From Serpula lacrymans var. lacrymans S7.9 (Eukaryota; Basidiomycota; Agaricomycetes; Boletales; Serpulaceae), in assembly GCF_000218685.1 (NCBI RefSeq), contig NW_006763298.1:1398869-1462868 (forward strand): 64,000 nucleotides of DNA, given 5' to 3'. The position numbers and the translations under genes were made by a program. The notes under the pieces are model-generated. The model did not search any database. It was not told where the DNA came from and was given only the letters and a program-made list of their open reading frames with translations. Shown one piece after another: positions 1 to 11,266 of the stretch. Numbering within the stretch: position 1 is the first letter of the stretch; the number at the start of each line of letters is the position of its first letter.

Positions 1-1274
1 CTGCCATCATATACTATCAAAACATCGGTCGCTCGTCTTGCCTGGTTGGAGCGTGGGTGGGTAGTTTTTGAGCTGGAGAAGGTTCATCCCCTTGCATCGC
101 CCATGTTCATTGCTGTCCCATTCACTTGGGTACACTTATACTTATCTTTTGTCCATCGTCTTCGCTACAGCTACACCTACCACACGCTGCCTGGGACTCA
201 CTTGTTCCAAATTGGGACTACTCCTCTCCCTCCCTCGTTTGACCAGGTGGTCCAATACAACCAGTCCATTGGTAAGGCCATGGAACTGTCGGATTTGGAC
301 TAGGTGGTGGACCGGTGGCTCCAGTTTCTTTTTTTTCAGCAGAACATTCATCTACAGTGTGATTATTTTTGATTTTTCAATCATTTTTATGGACACATAT
401 TTTTTAGAATGCCTGACTGACAATAAAGGAACTGTGTTGATACTGATAGTATTTTGCCTTGCCCTTTTTTTTTACTGCATCTTCCCATGACATCATGATT
501 TTCCTGCTCTCTTTTTGCTATTGGGACTTTACTTTATGGCTGTACAAACCTGTGACATTACTCACAGCATTCATTGTTCTATCCCTTTCTTTTCCTTTTT
601 TTGACAATCTTATCCTGTACTACCTATGCAGGATTTGTCAGTGTACATTCCTTCCTTCACGTTATTTCTCATTCTTTTTGCACAGCTATACTGTGCGTAG
701 CCTACTTTTCTTTCACTATATAAACCCCTGTATTTTACCTTGTAAAAAAAACAAGAACTCAAATCCAGACTTCTTCTCTAATCTCAAGTTCACTACTCAC
801 TACTACTTGTGATCCAGTGTGGTCACAACACTTCCCACTGCTACTACTGTCAACTGCTGTCATCGTCACTCGTCACTTTTGAAAGTGATTGTCATCCCTT
901 TTGATTAAAGTCCTTCTGAGCACTACAGTCTGTGCGTCAGGAGCCTGCTATCACTGGGAACTTTGTCACCTCATCATATTGTCATTCTCAAACCTACCTT
1001 GTGCTACTATTAGCAAGGTAGTGCTCGTCTATACTCGCCACAAAGCCCCTATCTTCCTGCATTCCAACTATCCCTCCTCCTCAAAACCACACACCCATAC
1101 ATCTTTGGGTTTTACTTTGAAGGATCGTTATATGTACCACCCCACGAACAACCAGACCACTCCACTGTTCTAGGAGGCAAAGCCCATAAACAAGTTCCGT
1201 GGAATCTGGGAGGATTGTGTGTTAGTTTGTTTTTGTGTGTGTTTTTTTTCTAACAACAGTTCTCATCATCGACA
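1..1274 (+). repeat. Copy A of the CCGGTGTC repeat family (5' end cut by window)
   Basis: Nearly the same sequence recurs at 58885-61027 (+), 54389-56194 (-), 63574-64000 (-) and, as a 5' part only, at 2870-3529 (-). This copy enters the window in the last third of the family's 180-codon ORF, whose stop is at 301-303, and ends at the shared terminus ATCATCGACA (1265-1274). It carries an AATAAA-like signal near 422 and a TATA-type promoter (ACTATATAAACCCC, 715-728) followed by an AC-rich leader that could be a transcription start. The TG...CA ends and internal promoter are LTR-like, but no flanking duplication can be tested here because the left end is missing. Confidence 0.85.
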
Positions 1275-2372
1275 CCATGCACATGCTTCGGCAAAAGTAA
1301 TTGAAGCATGTCTCCACATCTTCAAGAATACATCTGAAGAGATGGCCTTGAAGATTGATGGCTACATTACCTCAGACATTGGAGGACTTCTCAAGATCTC
1401 TGGTGGGCGGAAGAGCACACAAATCAAGTCCGAGATCTGTGATCTCATCAAAACAGGACTTTGTATGTATCCTTACACTGGATTTTATATTTTTCAAGTG
1501 ACTGACTAGTTCAAGGCAATATACTACAACAGGAACGTGGCTACAACGATAAAGACCTCCCTCTCATGAACTATGCCAACTACAAGAAGCTCGTCTGTGA
1601 TCATGGCATTGAGCTCGTCGGATGGACTGAGAGAAAAGTGGTTAACCCGGGACAAATACAAACCACTCCAGCATTGGCTTATCTACTGGATGCGCTCCAG
1701 AATGGAACTTGCTTCTGGAAGGTGCTTAGTGAAGCCGAGTGGGAAAATAAAAGAAAGGAAAGGCTCACAGGAGCAGGAGAGAAAGCATGAGCAACACGAT
1801 CGGACAAAGGAAAGCCAAAGAAGGGAAAGACAGGTGCTCATTACAAGAGCAGTGCTGTCGTGGAGTCGGATGACAATGGTGAGGCTGACAGGACCCATAT
1901 GGCAGATGTAGGTAGTGCAGCAGGGAGCTGCACTGAGCCGTCGGAGGAGGACACTATGTCCAGCAACAACCAGTCTCTCGCACAAGGGATTGATTACATC
2001 ACAGTGATTTCCTCACCACTGACTGTTGTCAGTAGAAGTTCTACCGCCTCAGCTAATGCCACCACTACATTCTCTTTATCCAGCCCAACCATCTCCCAGT
2101 CATTGTCAACCCTGCTGCCAGCCAGTAGTGGGTATTACACCACCCTGCTTCAAAGGCTGGATCCAACCTTACCAGATATTGGATTCAATGCCAATGACAT
2201 TGGCCTTGACCCGGACCTTGACCCTTCACACTACCGGTGGGACAGCCTTTGGCTACCTCAGGGAGACCTGTCATCAATCAACATGTTTCCTTTGGACCAG
2301 GCCAATGTATCCGGATCTGCCTCAGAACCTCAAACTCCGAACCACACATGTATACGGCCTTGTGAGATGTAG
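1275..2372 (+). pseudogene. Basidiomycete repeat-associated orphan gene, interrupted by one stop
   Basis: Starts directly after repeat copy A. Exon 1 reads VIEACLHIFKNTSEEMALKI and on to about 1475; a donor near 1476 and an acceptor at 1509 join it in frame to ILQQERGYNDKDLPLMNYAN and then GIELVGWTERKVVNPGQIQT. The MNY-NY...VGW...NP...LRDAL-like pattern is one I recognise from large families of uncharacterised Agaricomycete proteins found among transposons; no function is known to me. A single TGA at 1788-1790 interrupts the frame, which otherwise runs on through a Ser/Thr-rich tail to the stop at 2370-2372. The reading frame is also open back into the repeat (from 1219), so the repeat may supply the leader. 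Family recognition is from memory. Confidence 0.5.
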
Positions 2373-2869
2373 ACGTACTGTATTTGGTGCACTCTACTGG
2401 TATATACTTGCTATGCTGCGGATGAATGTCCTGAGTTGAGAGTTGTTGATCTACCAGTAAAAGCCATATAAAATAAGACAAATAGATAACTACCATTATA
2501 TTCTTCTACTTCTGGATTGTAGTAGTGTAGCGAGATGTTATTCTATCATGTTGGAAGCCTATAAGATGCTGTCTGAGATTTGCTCTTGCTACCTACAACA
2601 ATGAGCAGACATGCCGGAGCTGATCAGAACTTAGGGAAATCTCGGGACGCGTTCATAATGTGTTCATCATGTGCAAAGTTTCAACACACCTTCGGGATAG
2701 CATGCCAAACCACTTGCTGTGGGCCCAGTTCACCAGGAAATTTACCTCAAGTGCTGGTACAGCTGGTGCTTTTGCTGGACTGCGCTTACCTGCCAATTGA
2801 CACTACTTAGCCTCAGTGCCCAATGAGGGCATCAGGCCTAATAAGGGTTCCTGTTGATGTCAGATAGGT
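2373..2869. other. Non-coding stretch
   Basis: Only short AT-rich frames without recognisable protein pattern; I see no gene, RNA or repeat boundary before the reversed repeat fragment that begins at about 2870. Confidence 0.4.
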
Positions 2870-3529
2870 GGCAACACAAGGGGATGAACCTTCTCCAGCT
2901 CAAAAACTACCCACCCACACTCCAACCAGGTGAGACGAGCGACCAATGATTTGATAGTATATAATGGAAGACCGACATCATGAAGATGGACCTGTTGCCC
3001 AATTTGGACCGGCCTCCGGGGCTTTGCTGATATCAGCAGTGGCACGTGGTGGTTGATAGATTGGCGACAGAAGCGGATAGAGAGTGGTGACATCAGATAT
3101 GGTGGGGGAGCAAAGAATACTAGTAGGAGGAGGGTGGAGGTGACGAGGAGGTGGATTAGAACAGGGATCCAGAAGCAACCGTTGGGTGAGAATAAAAAGC
3201 AGAGTAAGTGACCCATGGTAGGGCTAGACAAAGGAAGGGGAGTAAGGGAAACAATGAAGACAAGGGCGCAATGCAATGTGTAGCCAGTGGCAACGCAAAA
3301 ATTTGCCGAAATGCCGAAACACAGAAAGTACTGAATGGAAAGCAAAGGTGAGCGTGACTGGATTGCCTAATAGAGGTGGTGCTGATCAGCCACCCACAAG
3401 TTCAAAAAAGGCAATATTAATTACTATTCCACGTGGTACTGTGCCTGTGTGGTGCAAAGGCGAGTCTTTTGAATATTCACTTTGTTATTGACACCTGTCC
3501 ATGCTACCAATCAACTTTGGTGCATGACA
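2870..3529 (-). repeat. Truncated copy of the CCGGTGTC repeat family
   Basis: Reverse-strand match to the first ~660 bp of the family. Its 5' terminus CCGGTGTCATGCACC lies at 3531-3517 on the minus strand, and similarity stops near 2870 in the middle of the conserved ORF. The part of the 180-codon ORF that remains (start MGHLLCFLF) is still open up to the break. No 3' end is present, so this is a 5' fragment left by deletion or truncated insertion. Confidence 0.8.
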
Positions 3530-3839
3530 CCGGCTGCATAAAGAAAACGCCATGGATATATATGAAGTCTTTATAGCAAAATTACCCAGAAAAGCAGAAA
3601 CCCGGCTCCATTTATTGCAACAGGAAACAAGAAATAGAGTGGTCTGAGGAACTGCTGCTTGGTTATTGTTGGGTCTGAAGTTGGAAGAGACTCAGTAAGT
3701 CCCCAGGCCCCTGGGATCCCGGGAATACATACTTTTTGAATACTGAGTAACTCTACCTAAGAGGATACAGCTTCAAATATATGCAAAACAAATCAACAAA
3801 AAGGGCACAACTGCAGAAAAACTCAAGTTAGAGGAAAGG
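3530..3839. other. Unassigned stretch between repeat fragment and KDZ relic
   Basis: No recognisable coding pattern; probably decayed upstream sequence of the KDZ relic. Confidence 0.3.
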
Positions 3840-4812
3840 CATCAATGCCTGCTCTCCCATGTAGATACTTTTAACCTCAAGGTTGAAAGGTATCTAGGTA
3901 ATATTGATATTTCCAAGTTTCTTGAGGAGGTCCTGGGGTGGCCAAACTCCAACAAAGACAACAATGCAGAAGACATAAATCTGTTTGACCTCCCGGGCTC
4001 CTTTGATGGAAATAATGAGCCTATTGACAGGAGAAAATTGGTGTTACCCTCTAACCTAGGAAAAGGCACTTGCAAAATTGAAGGCCTACACCATCTAGTA
4101 AGCCAGGAGCTTACACTCTGGGAAGGTCAGGCCAACAATGCCTTGCATTAGATACATATCCTACTGGGTCAAAAAGTCTTGTCTGTTCAGGATGAAGGTG
4201 AGAGTGGCTTGGGGCTCTCAAAAGAAAAAGTTGAAGGCTTGGGCAGATGTTACCCACGTGGAAGCCAACGTCAAAGTCCCCTCAACCATATATAAGAGAG
4301 CCCAGCATGCAATCATATCTCTGGGGTGCCAGGCAGAAATATTACAAAAATATCAAAAGCTCAAACCAGACCACCTCAAGACAAGTACCCAGCTCATGAA
4401 TCCCAATGCAACTGGACTCTGCAACACTGCATTTCCATGGTTTTGGAGCATGGATCTGAAAGGTGACACCTTCCAACAGACCTGGATATCTGAATGTATG
4501 TGCCCCAGCCCAGTTTCACAGTATCACACAGCTAACATTTAGTAATAAAATACAGTTTACTGGGTTCACTGGCTAAGAGCAAAATCCTTGTACAATAGGT
4601 GGATAGAAGAAGATATTCTAGTGTGCCTCAAGATGAAGTGGACAGTTCAGTATTTTTAACATCAAGCTAAGCATTGGAAGGGTTTTTGAGATGCCAATAA
4701 GATGAAGGCTAAACCCGGCCATGTAGCATATGCAGAGAGGCAAATCAGGATGTGGAACCAGTTCTCAGAACAGGCAAAGGACTCATTCCAGAGGTTAGGC
4801 ATAGTGGTTTGA
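3840..4812 (+). mobile_element. KDZ (Kyakuja-Dileera-Zisupton) transposase C-terminal relic
   Basis: The order of motifs matches the C-terminal part of fungal KDZ transposases: LPSNLGKGTCKIEGLHHL (about 4045-4100), QELTLWEGQANNALH, then a frame change, KAWADVTHVEANV, YKRAQHAIISLG, PDHLKTSTQLMNPNATGL, FPWFWSMD, and, after an intron at 4496-4555, VHWLRAKSLYNRW and GHVAYAERQIRMW. It is dead: a frameshift near 4140-4180 and in-frame stops at 4657-4659 (TAA) and 4687-4689 (TGA). The catalytic N-terminal and central parts are absent. The assignment rests on my memory of the family. It converges tail to tail with the TET/JBP relic at 5132-6478, the arrangement expected of KDZ elements that carry TET/JBP genes. 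Confidence 0.75.
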
Positions 4813-4873
4813 GGGAACTAGAATAGTGGACCACAATTTAATAGAAACCTGGGGTTCATTATACTATGTAATG

Positions 4874-5004
4874 GTAGTCCAGTATTCCCGGGCTTTGAAG
4901 TGATCTAGTGTTCCCAGGCTTTGTAGTAATCCAATGTTCCTGGACTTTGTAGCAATCCATTACTTCCCGGGCTTTGTAGTAATACAAGATTCCCGGGCTT
5001 CTAC
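4874..5004. repeat. Minisatellite, five ~26-bp units
   Basis: Five tandem imperfect units of 26-27 bp at 4874-4899, 4900-4925, 4926-4951, 4952-4978 and 4979-5004. Each contains a core close to TTCCCGGGCTTTGTAG preceded by a variable TAATCCA-like part. The array sits between the 3' ends of the KDZ and TET/JBP relics. Confidence 0.8.
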
Positions 5005-5131
5005 TTGCTCCTGGTATCCAACTGCAGGGTGCCCAGGTTTCACCCTTTTCTTTGAGTGAGCTACTACAAATTGCTACAAATTTCCAGCAGTGATGTACCC
5101 AGATCAAGACAGTTCAGCTGCTATTCCACAT

Positions 5132-6478
5132 CTATAACTGCATAACATGATCATGTGAAGGTACTGACCATCCCAGGGTCTCCACCCCATACATTGTATG
5201 TATATACTCCCTCATGTAATATACAAAACATATTCTCTCTCCACTGCAGGATGAAACCCCATGATTCAGCAACTTCCCACTAAATGCAGCAATAGTCCCA
5301 CTATCAAACTTGAAGCAAAAACCTACCCCAGTGGGCTCCAGAATGGCCTCATCATAGTCTCCTACGCTTGCCAACATGTTATACCACTCTGCTTTGGATA
5401 GACAATCCCCGTGTACTGGCATCTCCTGGTTGCTGATGATAGAAAGTGCATTGAAGACCAAACTCCATGCCTTTAGTACCATCACATCATCCATATGGTC
5501 CTCAAACTGTCCTGGCACCTCCCAGGCCAACTCATAGAGCGCAGGGTGAGCTACACGCAAGATTGCACTCATGAGGGCCCCGGTCTCCACAGAGGATTGC
5601 AACCACAGTTCACCGGTGCCCGGGGGTGTAGATTTGCAGAGGGACTGGGAAGCTCGTGGAGCCTCTCCAGTTTGCTGTGGTGGAAGTTTTATTAATTGTA
5701 ATGTATAGATTATAACACAATAACACAAACTTCATGGCCAAGTTGCAACCATGCTAGGGATAAGTCTATCAACCCAAAAGGGAATAGCTGACACTCCCTG
5801 GGATTTTTGTAATATTTGGAAGATTGATGCCAGCTCTTTGAGGGCTTCTTGGGGTGTTTGCTGTCCATATTTTGCTTGAGATGCCGTAGACTATCACACA
5901 TACTTTGCTAAATATATTATATCCATGTAAGTATTTTGCTTGACCATGTAAATATATTTTCACCTATCTGTCCTCAGTGAGGATGCCCTGGAGGTACCAT
6001 AGCACTATTCTTCCGTGAATGTCTATTATGATGGAAGGGATTGTGATGATGCCAATATCTTTTGCAGCGGGTAGATATTCCTCAGATATACTCTGTTTGA
6101 GCTTATTGTTCTGGCCGTTATTACAAGGGCCCGCCTGCTCTGCATACAATGTTGCATCCCATTGAATATTCACTACTTGGGTATTCATCAGTAACACCTT
6201 TGGTGCAATACAAATGACTTACTCTTTGTGAGATATGCAATCACTAACACCCCAGCTGCTCTTTTACATTTGCTAACAAATGTTCCCAGGAGTTTTGCAT
6301 TCCAATCCCACTGGGATCCTGGCTCTGGCTGGAGGAGGTTGGGCCCCTCAGTGTGCATGTGAATCAATGCTTGCCGAAAGTGAAATAGCACACATTGTGC
6401 TGCAAGTTCTGTAAACCGCAATTTCCAGCTGGATGGAATATCAGAGGGAACGGATGGCTTGGGGGTCTGAGGACTCAT
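5132..6478 (-). pseudogene. TET/JBP-like 2OG-Fe(II) dioxygenase of KDZ-associated type, central part decayed
   Basis: Exon 1 (6478-6223) starts MSPQTPKPSVPSD and has WNAKLLGTFVSKCKRAAGVL. A 50-bp intron leads to exon 2 (from 6172) with LPAAKDIGIITIPSIIID and GRIVLWYLQGIL. The last exon (5674-5132) carries the dioxygenase core: HxD as VHGD, distal His in KLLNHGV, and the 2OG-binding Arg in GERICFVYYMR. These are the Fe- and 2-oxoglutarate-binding residues of the TET/JBP family, enzymes that oxidise 5-methylpyrimidines in DNA, and they look intact. Exon 2 however runs into TAG just before its donor, and 5710-5963 needs frame changes, so I call it a probable pseudogene. Family assignment from motif order; the known expansion of TET/JBP with KDZ elements in basidiomycetes supports it. 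Confidence 0.7.
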
Positions 6479-6697
6479 GGTGTTGCTGTAGACAAAAAAA
6501 AATATGTGGGTTGTCTAATAAATCATTACTGGTCAGTATATTATATAATACAGCATTTCAGAAACATGTTGTTCAAGCATGTGCACTATGGTCCTAGAGA
6601 GCCTCCCAGCAACAAGACACCACCAGATTTGGAAGTGATGAGATATTTGCATATCCAACATCAAATGAAAATGATGCCTAAAAAGGTGAGAGACAGG

Positions 6698-6780
6698 TTT
6701 TCAATGAGCGAACTCTGATCCAGCCCGGTTGTCTAAGCTGGGTCGTTTTCAATGAGCACACTCTCACCCAGCCAGGTCGT
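6698..6780. repeat. Imperfect direct repeat, two units
   Basis: TTTTCAATGAGCGAACTC... at 6698 and TTTTCAATGAGCACACTC... at 6746 are two ~35-bp units, 48 bp apart, sharing CAGCC(C/A)GGT(T/C)GT. No coding content. Confidence 0.5.
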
Positions 6781-7793
6781 TGATGATGGGCACAATAATA
6801 TCATGTCTAACATGGCCCGGCTGATACACTTTGCTGGACTCCGCTGGCCCCATCTATGTAGTAATATTATCAGGTAATAATGCCCCATCTAAGATGAGGA
6901 ATTATAACTATATGGGCTGTTTTTCCCTCCCCTCTCATCTCCTCTACTTACAGTAATTATTCAGCTATGTTGGGGGTGGAGATTGATTGTGTTGTTGGAT
7001 ATTTGGTCCCTCAGGGCGCGGGAACAGGCATGGGAGAAGGATTCCTCTGGCAAACGAATGCCATAACAACGTAAATGCATGCTTCTTATATAACAAACAT
7101 ATGTAAATATCATGTGAAAGACAATGATAGCCACAAAAGGCCAGTTGTAATCAAAGAGTAAAGCTTCGGGCGAAGCTCCGAAGTTCGCTTACATAATATA
7201 ATTTCTACATGTGTATTTCTGAAGAAGCTGGGTACTAGCTGTCATAATTGCGTTGTGCTGTATAGTACCTGATAAAAATTCACTTGTTTTGTTCTCAGAA
7301 AAAGTCAGTCATACCATTGATGCTTGTGAGATTATATTCAGATATATTCAGGACTCTAGTGATATATTCTTTGCCACTCAGATGTAAGTAGCATATCTCA
7401 GAAATGTAGGACTGACATCAAGGCACACATATACACTGCATCTCACTAGCACTAAATTTATTCATCTACCATCAATCTGAGTCCTCCATCTATTCATATG
7501 ACATGTGTATAGCATAGGATCCCAGACTTATGACTCAAAATTCCGCATTGTACACCCATTTAAGATGTCAATTCTACAGATTAAAAATACCTTGAATAAT
7601 TACTTAGAAGTGCCAGGTCAGGGTTCCGCAGGATATAATCCAAAGCTTTTTCGTAATTTATTCACATCGTAACTTTCCTCTGTAAGAAGGAGAGGAGCTA
7701 AATCACGTGCACGATAGAAAATCCAGCCATCAGCGCGAGTTATAGAACGGCCCGCCAAACTCGTCGCAGCCGCGTTGACCACAAACGACGATC
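6781..7793. other. Intergenic stretch upstream of the RING gene
   Basis: AT-rich, no recognisable gene. A small hairpin-forming palindrome (GCTTCGGGCGAAGC) lies near 7164-7177. The last ~100 bp before 7794 should hold the RING gene promoter; no clear TATA element seen. Confidence 0.4.
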
Positions 7794-10708
7794 ATGAGCT
7801 TAGTACCCAGCGCACCAGCGTCCAAGCGACTAAAGCTCGAGTCTTCACCATCGCCATCCATAGAAGAGCTTGAAGAGAAAACAGCTAACAGCTCCATAGA
7901 CTCTTTAGACCAGGACCACTGTAGCATTTGTCTGCAATCACTCGTCGATAGAACTGTTATTCCTACATGTGCGCATGAATTTTGCTTCGAGTGTATCACT
8001 ATCTGGTCGGGTAAGGCTTTCGTTTCTGTTTCCATATGACTGTAGCTGTGCTGACGTCTATTTCTCGAAGAACAATCTCGAAAATGTCCTTTATGCTCAC
8101 AAGTCATTGGTGAATACCTTATTCATCATATACGTTCAACTTACGACTACCAAAAATACTATCTCCCTCCCGCACGAAATTCACCTGCCCCACAAAGACC
8201 TTCAGCCGATACTCGTGTCAGAGCATTACAGAGTAGACGAAGAGAACGTCGATGGGGGCGCAGAGAGCGCCAAGAAAGGGATGAAGCCGACCAGCTGGAT
8301 CGTGCAATAGCTAGAAGACGCTGGATATATGAACATGGCCTCTACGCAAAGGTATACCGCGGTCTCGCTCGCACAACATATATGCTTACGCTCTTTCCAC
8401 ACGCGCAGCATGTAGCATCCAATGCATTCACTCGTTATCGTCCCTACCCCACTCCCGCCCAATTTTCAACATCACCCGATCTCATCAGTCGCATGACCAC
8501 CTTCCTCCGGCGTGAATTACAAGTATGGGCCAATCTAGATGTCGAGGTCAGTCGTCTCACTTTAGTTCAACAAATGATCAGGAAACCGCACCTGCCCGTG
8601 TAGCTCCTTTCGTGCACAAAATTCTAACAGTACCCTTGACACTTAGTTTCTAACGACCTTTACTATCTCGCTCATGAAATCGATTGATATCCGCTCTGAA
8701 TCTGCTGTGAAATTGCTAGCCGAGTTTCTGGACATGGATGCTCTTTATGTTGAAGGTGGTAGGCATGTCAATGCCGAACATTTTGCACACGGTGAGATTA
8801 ATTTATAATTCCCTCACTGACAACGCCGACTGTGCGGCTTGCCATCGTATAAATTGCTTTGAAATTCATCCTATATTTCGTACCTCTCATACTCCCCTTG
8901 GACTGCCCAGAAATATATAGCTATCTGCGAAGTCCATACCGTGACTTGAACGTGTATGACTCAGTCGTCCAGGTAAGCAGCGCTAGACGTCCTTAATTTC
9001 CGACTCCATTAATCTCTTGCTATTCGCCTTGCAGTATGACACACCTCCTGACGTCCCTCCTCCCCATCATCCTCAGAGGGTAACACGGTGGCGAGAGGCG
9101 TCGTCCCCGCGTTCGTCGTCTCCTGATATTGAACTGATTTCTTCCCGTCATGTCTCTCGTTCGCGGTCCCCGGTACGGCGGCGTGAAAATAGAAGATCAC
9201 ATTCTGGTCATGAGATTTCTAGACATACCCAGAATAGGTCCGCGGAGAGGTCCTACAACCGAACACGGCGTAGTCGGACTCGCAGTGGCTCTCCCATTTC
9301 TTATCATCACGAACTTGGGCGTAGTCCAACTTCTATGCATGGTCATCCCAAACGCCCGCGGGATGATGGAGAGTCAAGCGAGTATATGCGGCAAGAAAAA
9401 GGCAAAGGGAAAAATAAATACCAACACTCGCACTCCCCATTAAATAACGCCACACGCTCCCAAAATCCCTTGGCTGGACCGTCGTCTACAAGTGACATAG
9501 TAGAGAATGACCACCGTAGTGAGCAGCCGACCTCAAAATACCGGCCGGAGGAAAATACTCCACCTAAAGTGGGTGATGAGCTCAATGTTGGTTCTTCTGC
9601 GGGCATATTACAGGCCGAAGCTCCAATGCCTTTAGACGGAGACTCAACCATAAGCATGCTTGACGCGAGATCTAATAACGAGACCCCATCTGAATCTATT
9701 GACGCACCTCGCAATCAACCGAACGGGACTGCCCGTGCACCTCGTAATCGCACACTTGCACAATCAGTGCAAGCACATCTTTCTCACAATTCTTCAAACC
9801 TTCGATCCAGTGCCTTGCGCCGCAGACCCTCGGGCAACGACCGCATTTCTACGGATCCTACCTCTCAAAGTGACAGACAGGAGCCGTTGTCGTGTTCCCT
9901 AAACCCTGGCGCAAATGACAGACCCTCGTTGCTTACGCGGTTATCAGACCATGGCCAGGCGTCTGGACCACAACGCGACTCACACTCACACGAGTCTCAT
10001 GACCTCACCACTATAACTGCCGCGGTTCAAACCTTTACAGATCCTTCGTTATTGCCACACTCCAATGTCGACGATGTAGAGAACAAAAGAAAACTAACCG
10101 CTCCGGAAATTATGGCCCGCACGCGCGCTAGATTGACAAAGTTCAAGGAAGAGCAATCTGGAGCAACTTCGCCGTCTCCCTCTACAACCGCTGATCGGAG
10201 CAAAGACTTGGAAAAATTTATTGTATCATCACGAGCCATATGTGTACAGGACGACGACGCTGTCGCTCAACCCCTCTGCCCTAGTACAACGGTACACGAG
10301 GGTGTCGGCTGTCATAGCAGCGTACTACAGGACGCAACGGACGGTACAACCTTATGCCCACCTTCCATGAGTCGGGCCACGCGGTCGACTCTGCTGAACA
10401 GACTGACGGAAGAAAAAAGACTGGTCCAGAATCAAATATCGCCATCTTCTGCTTCTTCGAGCAGCCCGCTTAACAACGATGAGCAAATCGGTCATTCATC
10501 TGGTCAAGGCGACTGGACAGTTGCTGATGTGGAGGCAAGACTACGCACACGAGCCCAGTTACATGCACGGCTCGCGGTAGCAAAAGGGTCGGTAATTGCT
10601 CACTCGAATACTCAGAAGAGTCTACGTGGCAATGGTAGCAATGGTGATGCTAAATCTGGCAGTAGAGAAGAAGCCCTAAGAGTCAAGTTGCGGGAGAGAC
10701 GGAAATAG
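7794..10708 (+). CDS. TOPORS-like RING finger E3 ubiquitin ligase
   Basis: Six exons: 7794-8010, 8071-8351, 8409-8546, 8647-8791, 8911-8972, 9035-10708. Residues ~43-81 form a C3HC4 RING: CSICLQSL, PTCAHEFCFECI, and across the first intron SRKCPLC. Next come HHIRSTYDYQKYYLPP, an Arg-rich stretch and a helical region (KHVASNAFTRYRPYPTP, RRELQVWANLDVEFLT, VNAEHFAHEIYSYLRSP). This order is the fungal TOPORS-like layout (RING plus PWI-like helical domain). The long last exon is a disordered, Arg/Ser-rich tail with RARLTKFKEEQ and LRERRK segments, fitting a nuclear protein. Expected role: ubiquitin (possibly SUMO) ligase in the nucleus; substrate unknown. The start ATG precedes the RING by about 40 residues and no upstream in-frame ATG fits better. 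Confidence 0.88.
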
Positions 10709-11266
10709 TGAGGATATGTAAGATGTTCTTTCTGTGCCTTCTTTTTGCTGTCATGGTATTCTGTATCTGTAGTTTCCTAATCGTCTTTGCTTCTCTCTGA
10801 ATTGTCGGGTAAAACATTATCATCGTGTTTCGTATTGAGATATAAGAGATGGTGTATATGTACGAAGGTATATCAGTTGACTGGTATTTAGTTTATAAGG
10901 GTGTAGGCTAAAATAGGTAGGAGATAAGGATGATATTGATGGTTGAACAACGCACTTGAATGAGGTACATGATAAAAGAAACATTTTATAGTAGTTGTAC
11001 TAGGATTAGTATGCGGAGTTTTGTAGTAATTAGCAAGTTCGTATTGTTTCTGAAATTGATAGGATGCGAAAATTGAGACAACAATAAGCGACAGCAGGGA
11101 ATGAACGATTAGGGTGTACGCAGTGCAGTAAAAGAGCGAAAGGAGATTTGGTGAAAAGAAGAAAAAAGTGGCTTTCATCGTAGTTTTTCGTGAATGATGC
11201 GTGGATTTAGAATCGTGGCGCGAAATGTTGGGTGTGCGGCGCGAGGGGCGTCATGCATACGTTTTT
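10709..11266. other. Convergent 3' intergenic region
   Basis: Lies between the ends of the RING gene (+) and the homeodomain gene (-). Only AT-rich sequence; presumably both 3' UTRs and terminators. Confidence 0.5.

Noticed and set aside
46..303. Free-standing small gene at the left window edge
   Set aside because: It is the C-terminal part of the repeat's 180-codon ORF, which continues outside the window.
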